IMG/VR virus record: IMGVR_UViG_3300042507_003385
Location: 1-38,521 of that record
DNA: 38,521 nucleotides
Source of the DNA: a virus
Strand: one strand, 5' to 3'
This document shows, piece after piece, positions 36,297 through 38,521 of this stretch; position 1 is the first letter of the stretch, and the number at the start of each line of letters is the position of its first letter. The notes beneath the pieces are model-generated. The model did no database searches, was not told the origin of the DNA, and saw only the letters and a program-made list of their open reading frames with translations. The position numbers and the translations under genes are program-made.

Positions 36297-36570
36297 CGTT
36301 TACTCCTGCAACGTGATAATGGCGATCCCGCCGCGATCGCTGTGTCATGTTTTGTAGCAAAAAAACTGAGAACCAAGCGATGCAACGGACGGCCGGTGGC
36401 CGCCGTTGATCTTCCGCGTTCTGCTAATCAAAAGTGCCGGTTACCGGAGTCCGGCGCAGGCGTTTAGCCCCTGCGGTGTCGCCTCTGTGGCGGGTTCCAC
36501 ATCGGCCATACGTCGCGTCCCCTAACGGAAACCCGGAGAGGTGTACCGCCCAACGCGGGGCGGCCATTAT
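36297..36570 (-). other. Structured non-coding gap with several hairpins
   Basis: The strongest is an 11-bp stem with one bulged A at 36383..36408 (CAACGG/CCGTTG and CGGCC/GGCCG), followed on the minus strand by a run of seven T at 36365..36359, like a loosely spaced terminator. Others are GCCGG/CCGGC (36436..36455), CGCAGG/CCTGCG (36455..36475) and GCGATC/GATCGC (36323..36341). A 47-codon frame (36424..36567) begins just after the previous stop but has no close ribosome site; I give it low weight. Confidence 0.5.
36424..36567 (-). CDS. Doubtful small ORF, 47 aa
   Basis: ATG 36567 lies three bases after the DUF551 stop. The product would be MAAPRWAVHLSGFPLGDATY, GRCGTRHRGDTAGAKRLRRT, PVTGTFD: basic and glycine-rich, with no recognised domain. 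The nearest GGAG is about 15 bases upstream, and its DNA contains hairpins. It may be real through translational coupling, but I consider it more likely chance. Confidence 0.25.
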   Translation of the reverse strand: MAAPRWAVHLSGFPLGDATYGRCGTRHRGDTAGAKRLRRTPVTGTFD

Positions 36571-36873
36571 TCACGTCACGGGCTCCTGCGGTGGTGCTGG
36601 CAGTGGCATCCAGTGGCTGTAGGGCGTCGTAACGTATCCAGCAGGCCACTGCTCTGGATCGCTTTCTCGCATGACCCAACCGTAGGGATCGCCATGATCG
36701 CCAAGTCGCTCGCAATGGTCTTGAGCGATGCACCCTCCGTTGCCGTCGTATCCAGCGCACGATGGCGTGCCGTCGGCGTCGAGTATGCGGTAGTACGCCA
36801 GCACGGTAACGCCAGGCTCTGGCAGCCGATCAGCGACTGAAACCCAAGCAGAACCAACGGATGAAGCGGACAT
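36571..36873 (-). CDS. DUF551-domain protein, 100 aa
   Basis: ATG 36873 has ACAGGAGG nine bases upstream. The protein MSASSVGSAWVSVADRLPEP, GVTVLAYYRILDADGT ... and SHWMPLPAPP matches DUF551, a short domain of unknown function common in phages (W..V...LP..G..VL......, ending HWMPLP.PP). The central part has cysteines (CAGYDGNGGCIAQDHC). A second DUF551 copy occurs in the next gene upstream (36934..37620). The function of the domain is unknown. Confidence 0.88.
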   Translation of the reverse strand: MSASSVGSAWVSVADRLPEPGVTVLAYYRILDADGTPSCAGYDGNGGCIAQDHCERLGDHGDPYGWVMRESDPEQWPAGYVTTPYSHWMPLPAPPQEPVT

Positions 36874-36920
36874 CGCCTTGACCTCCTGTGTGATTGTGAA
36901 TCCATGCGGCGATGCCGCTT

Positions 36921-36937
36921 ATCCTGCGTGTTCTCAG
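36921..36937 (+). repeat. 17-base direct repeat, copy 2 (with 113..129)
   Basis: Second copy of ATCCTGCGTGTTCTCAG, at the 3' end of the DUF551-LTDEER fusion gene. A GCGGC/GCCGC mini-hairpin (36906..36918) lies beside it. Confidence 0.75.
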
Positions 36938-37620
36938 ACCAATCGTTCCAGCATGGCCCGCAACGCAACCGCCCGTTTTCCATCCTCAACGTGGCCCATC
37001 TGCTTTGCGCCTTGTTCGTAGATCAGGGCCGCAGTCTCAACCGCCTCCCGCTCCTCGTCGGTGAGGGCGTGTTGGCCGGAAAGGCCATCAATGATTTTCT
37101 CGCGATCCGCGTCTGTCACCCACAGCATGACGCTGTACGGTGCCTCATCACGCGGAGGTGCAGGAAGACGCATCCAGTGCGTTGGCCTGCCTGACTCATT
37201 CCAGCGCAGGCCGGGTTGAGATTCATCGTCGATCTCTCGCCACGCTATTCCGTACTCGCACCCAAAGTGCGAGTCTCCCGACCGAAAACCTAAAACGGCG
37301 ATTCCTTTCTCCGGCAGTCCGGCCTCCACAGGAATCCAGCCTTGTATTGCGGGCGTCCCGTAAACGTGCGTGACGTTCAGCCACTCGCCGTCAGAACGCT
37401 CAACCGTGTCGAACTCAACCGACTTACTGCGCCCGGCGACCTGCGGGTAAGCGTATAGCGTGTCTGGCATCCCCTGCTGCAAATCCTTGTAACGTCCTAC
37501 TTGCATGAGGCACTGGCCGCTAGCGTCGCGGTACAGGTAGAACCCTTGGGTGGTCGGCTTGTCCTTGCTCCACGCATAACCAGTCCATGGATCGGACTCG
37601 CGAGCATCGTCATTCGTCAT
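36934..37620 (-). CDS. DUF551 protein fused to an LTDEER module, 228 aa
   Basis: ATG 37620 has GGAGGGG seven bases upstream; a frame extension to 37761 is rejected. Residues 1-85 (DPWTGYAWSKDKPTTQGFYL) are an unclassified domain. Residues about 95-160 are DUF551: GWIPVEAGLPEKGIAVLGFR and PTHWMRLPAPP. Residues 160-228 hold SVMLWVTDADREKIIDGLSG and HALTDEEREAVETAALIYEQ, then ALRAMLERLV, the LTDEER module. It shows that modules found separately in nearby genes can be fused. Its 3' end shares a 17-base repeat with the end of the 126..383 gene. Confidence 0.82.
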   Translation of the reverse strand: MTNDDARESDPWTGYAWSKDKPTTQGFYLYRDASGQCLMQVGRYKDLQQGMPDTLYAYPQVAGRSKSVEFDTVERSDGEWLNVTHVYGTPAIQGWIPVEAGLPEKGIAVLGFRSGDSHFGCEYGIAWREIDDESQPGLRWNESGRPTHWMRLPAPPRDEAPYSVMLWVTDADREKIIDGLSGQHALTDEEREAVETAALIYEQGAKQMGHVEDGKRAVALRAMLERLV

Positions 37621-37658
37621 AGCGTGGCCCCTCCTTCGCGGGCCTATCATCTTCCGTG

Positions 37659-37826
37659 TTATGGAACCAGAAGTCGACACCCAAGTGCGATAACAGCAAC
37701 AACGGCTCCGCTCGCACCAAACACTACAGCAACGGCGGGCCAGCCGCCGTGCATGTGGCACAACACAGCAACGCCCGCAAATGGTGATGAGATCAGTGCA
37801 GCGCCGATTATTTGAGTGATTGTCAT
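37659..37826 (-). CDS. Small two-helix membrane protein, 55 aa
   Basis: ATG 37826 has GGAG upstream. MTITQIIGAALISSPFAGVA, VLCHMHGGWPAVAVVFGASG and AVVAVIALGCRLLVP form two hydrophobic helices joined by a short HMHGGW turn, with almost no soluble part. This tiny two-helix family is common among phages. It may be a membrane exclusion or holin-like protein. A longer frame (to 38279) overlaps other genes and is not used. Confidence 0.72.
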   Translation of the reverse strand: MTITQIIGAALISSPFAGVAVLCHMHGGWPAVAVVFGASGAVVAVIALGCRLLVP

Positions 37827-37882
37827 GTGTGTGTCTCCAGAACCACGCGATGGAGTGGACTGCGCCGCAGATCGCATCGTTC

Positions 37883-38110
37883 TCACTTCAGTCGTTCCAG
37901 TAACGCGAGGAGCGTCCTCGCTGCGGCATCGTCTCTGCGGCACGCACCATCCGATACGTCCTCCACGCCGTACAAAGCGTCGATTCCGCGATTCAACGCC
38001 TTCCGTTCCTCGTCTGTAAGCGTGAAGGTTTCCTGCGACGAATCTGGACACGGCCCAGTACCCCAGAGCGTTTTTCGCCACTCGGCCATCTGGTCTGCGA
38101 AGTCGCTCAC
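37883..38110 (-). CDS. LTDEER-family small protein, 75 aa
   Basis: GTG 38110 overlaps the upstream stop as GTGA. The protein MSDFADQMAEWRKTLWGTGP, CPDSSQETFTLTDEERKALN, RGIDALYGVEDVSDGACRRD and LLALLERLK is the simplest full member of the family: an N-terminal helix with tryptophan, a variable linker, LTDEER, then a helical spacer and LLALLERLK. It is part of an uninterrupted chain with the genes at 38107..38370 and across the circular junction. Function unknown. Confidence 0.8.
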   Translation of the reverse strand: MSDFADQMAEWRKTLWGTGPCPDSSQETFTLTDEERKALNRGIDALYGVEDVSDGACRRDDAAARTLLALLERLK

Positions 38111-38370
38111 CTTGCACCTCCAAGCCGCTCCAGTAGGCCCCGCAGCGCGTCGGCCATTTCCTCATGTCGCTTGATATGCTCCGGCCCTTCCGCGAACATT
38201 CCGATTGCCAGCCAGACGGCTTCCCACTCATCGGCGGTGAGCGCGGGCTGCGGTGGATGAACCAGCGGGCCTCCTGCACCGCCTGACAAGGACGCCCGCA
38301 ATGACTCTCGCTGCTCGTCTGTGAGCGTCACGTTTATTTGCGACGGAACTTGACATTGCGTTTTAGTCAC
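38107..38370 (-). CDS. LTDEER-family small protein, possibly two repeats, 87 aa
   Basis: GTG 38370 overlaps the stop of the gene entering from the right edge (GTGA). It has LTDEQRESLRASLSGGAGGP and then ALTADEWEAVWLAIGMFAEG with ADALRGLLERLGGAR. The first LTDEQRESL is followed by a short glycine/proline linker (LVHPPQPALTADEWEAVWLA), so the protein may hold one degenerate and one complete module. It begins MTKTQCQVPSQINV. Function unknown. Confidence 0.8.
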   Translation of the reverse strand: MTKTQCQVPSQINVTLTDEQRESLRASLSGGAGGPLVHPPQPALTADEWEAVWLAIGMFAEGPEHIKRHEEMADALRGLLERLGGAR

Positions 38371-38521
38371 TTCGTTCTCTCTAGTAGGTTGCGCAGCGTG
38401 TCAACGCGATCAAACTCTTCGCAGTTTCCAGCGAGTTCTTCCGCCCACTCCACCGCCTCCCGCTCCTCGTCGGTGAGCGTGGGCTGAAAAATCCTCGCAA
38501 TCCTCCGCGCCGCAAGCCTCG
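38367..38521 (-). CDS. C-terminal part of an LTDEER-family protein (enters at right edge)
   Basis: A minus-strand frame comes in from the edge and ends at TGA 38369..38367. It reads RLAARRIARIFQPTLTDEER, EAVEWAEELAGNCEEFDRVD, TLRNLLERTK: a complete LTDEER module. Its first two bases complete the codon left open at base 1 of the left edge, giving an in-frame 84-residue protein with the left partial gene. The sequence is therefore best read as one gene in a circular genome. Confidence 0.75.
   Translation of the reverse strand, partial: RLAARRIARIFQPTLTDEEREAVEWAEELAGNCEEFDRVDTLRNLLERTK

Noticed and set aside
36427-36500. Possible tRNA or tRNA-like cloverleaf from adjacent GC hairpins
   Set aside because: No canonical T-loop (GTTCGA-type), no acceptor stem and no anticodon arm of right size.
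1-38521. attP core or att direct repeats of an integrated prophage
   Set aside because: No host sequence and no long direct repeat beside int were seen; the attP core cannot be identified from this sequence alone.
1-38521. Terminal direct repeats at the window ends
   Set aside because: The first and last bases show no shared sequence; the ends instead fit together within one gene.

Overview
The window looks like the complete genome of a temperate tailed phage with a long non-contractile tail (siphovirus type, class Caudoviricetes), about 38.5 kb. It carries a full set of head, packaging and tail genes (P27-type small terminase, large terminase, HK97-type portal, prohead protease and major capsid protein, head-tail connectors, a lambda-like G/GT frameshift pair and a 1216-residue tape measure). 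It also has a tyrosine integrase with an excisionase-like partner. No host gene, tRNA, rRNA, CRISPR array or att duplication was seen. The two ends probably join: a gene leaving the left edge on the minus strand (1..100) and a gene entering at the right edge (38367..38521) together give exactly 85 in-frame codons and a protein of the same family as its neighbours. The host cannot be read from the sequence. It uses clear Shine-Dalgarno sites and sigma70-like promoters and is GC-rich. Some small virion proteins resemble ones I associate with planctomycete prophages, but this is weak.

Layout, read in the direction of transcription. Everything except the integrase is on the minus strand, mostly with ATGA, GTGA or TGATG overlaps. 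The divergent xis/int control region lies at 8154..8339. Running left from it is the early block: excisionase-like protein, a 62-residue protein, a lone prim-pol domain, a 47-residue protein, a small beta-barrel-like protein, RecT, a winged-helix protein, a ParB-like protein, a DUF1376 replication protein, a LexA-type DNA-binding domain, a full-length DnaN sliding clamp and an HTH protein (8153 down to 380).

Through position 1 and on from 38521 to 35558 comes a cluster of small acidic proteins that share a C-terminal LTDEER...LLERL module, mixed with DUF551 proteins and small membrane proteins. From 35279 leftwards come a secreted protein, RusA, a methyltransferase, a glycosyltransferase, an HTH protein, several small proteins, a membrane/papain-like protease group (possible lysis region, 32222..29904), head-surface candidates, HNH nuclease and terminase, portal, protease, a zinc-ribbon microprotein, capsid, a second glycosyltransferase, connectors, tail tube, chaperones, tape measure and tail-tip proteins. 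Last are a metallopeptidase, a metallophosphoesterase and a DUF1599 (Nmad1) protein. The block ends at 9342 against a strong hairpin terminator that it shares with the convergent integrase gene.

How it works together (inference): the phage seems to hijack the host replisome with its own clamp, prim-pol, DUF1376 protein and RecT, because no DNA polymerase or helicase is present. No CI-type repressor is recognisable. Three sigma70-like early promoters, two of which carry copies of one near-identical 14-base motif, and TGTACA sites over the integrase promoter are the best candidates for the lysogeny switch. The most unusual parts are the LTDEER module array, the textbook -1 frameshift signal in the tail chaperone genes, a glycosyltransferase gene inside the head operon and the papain-like protease where an endolysin would be expected.
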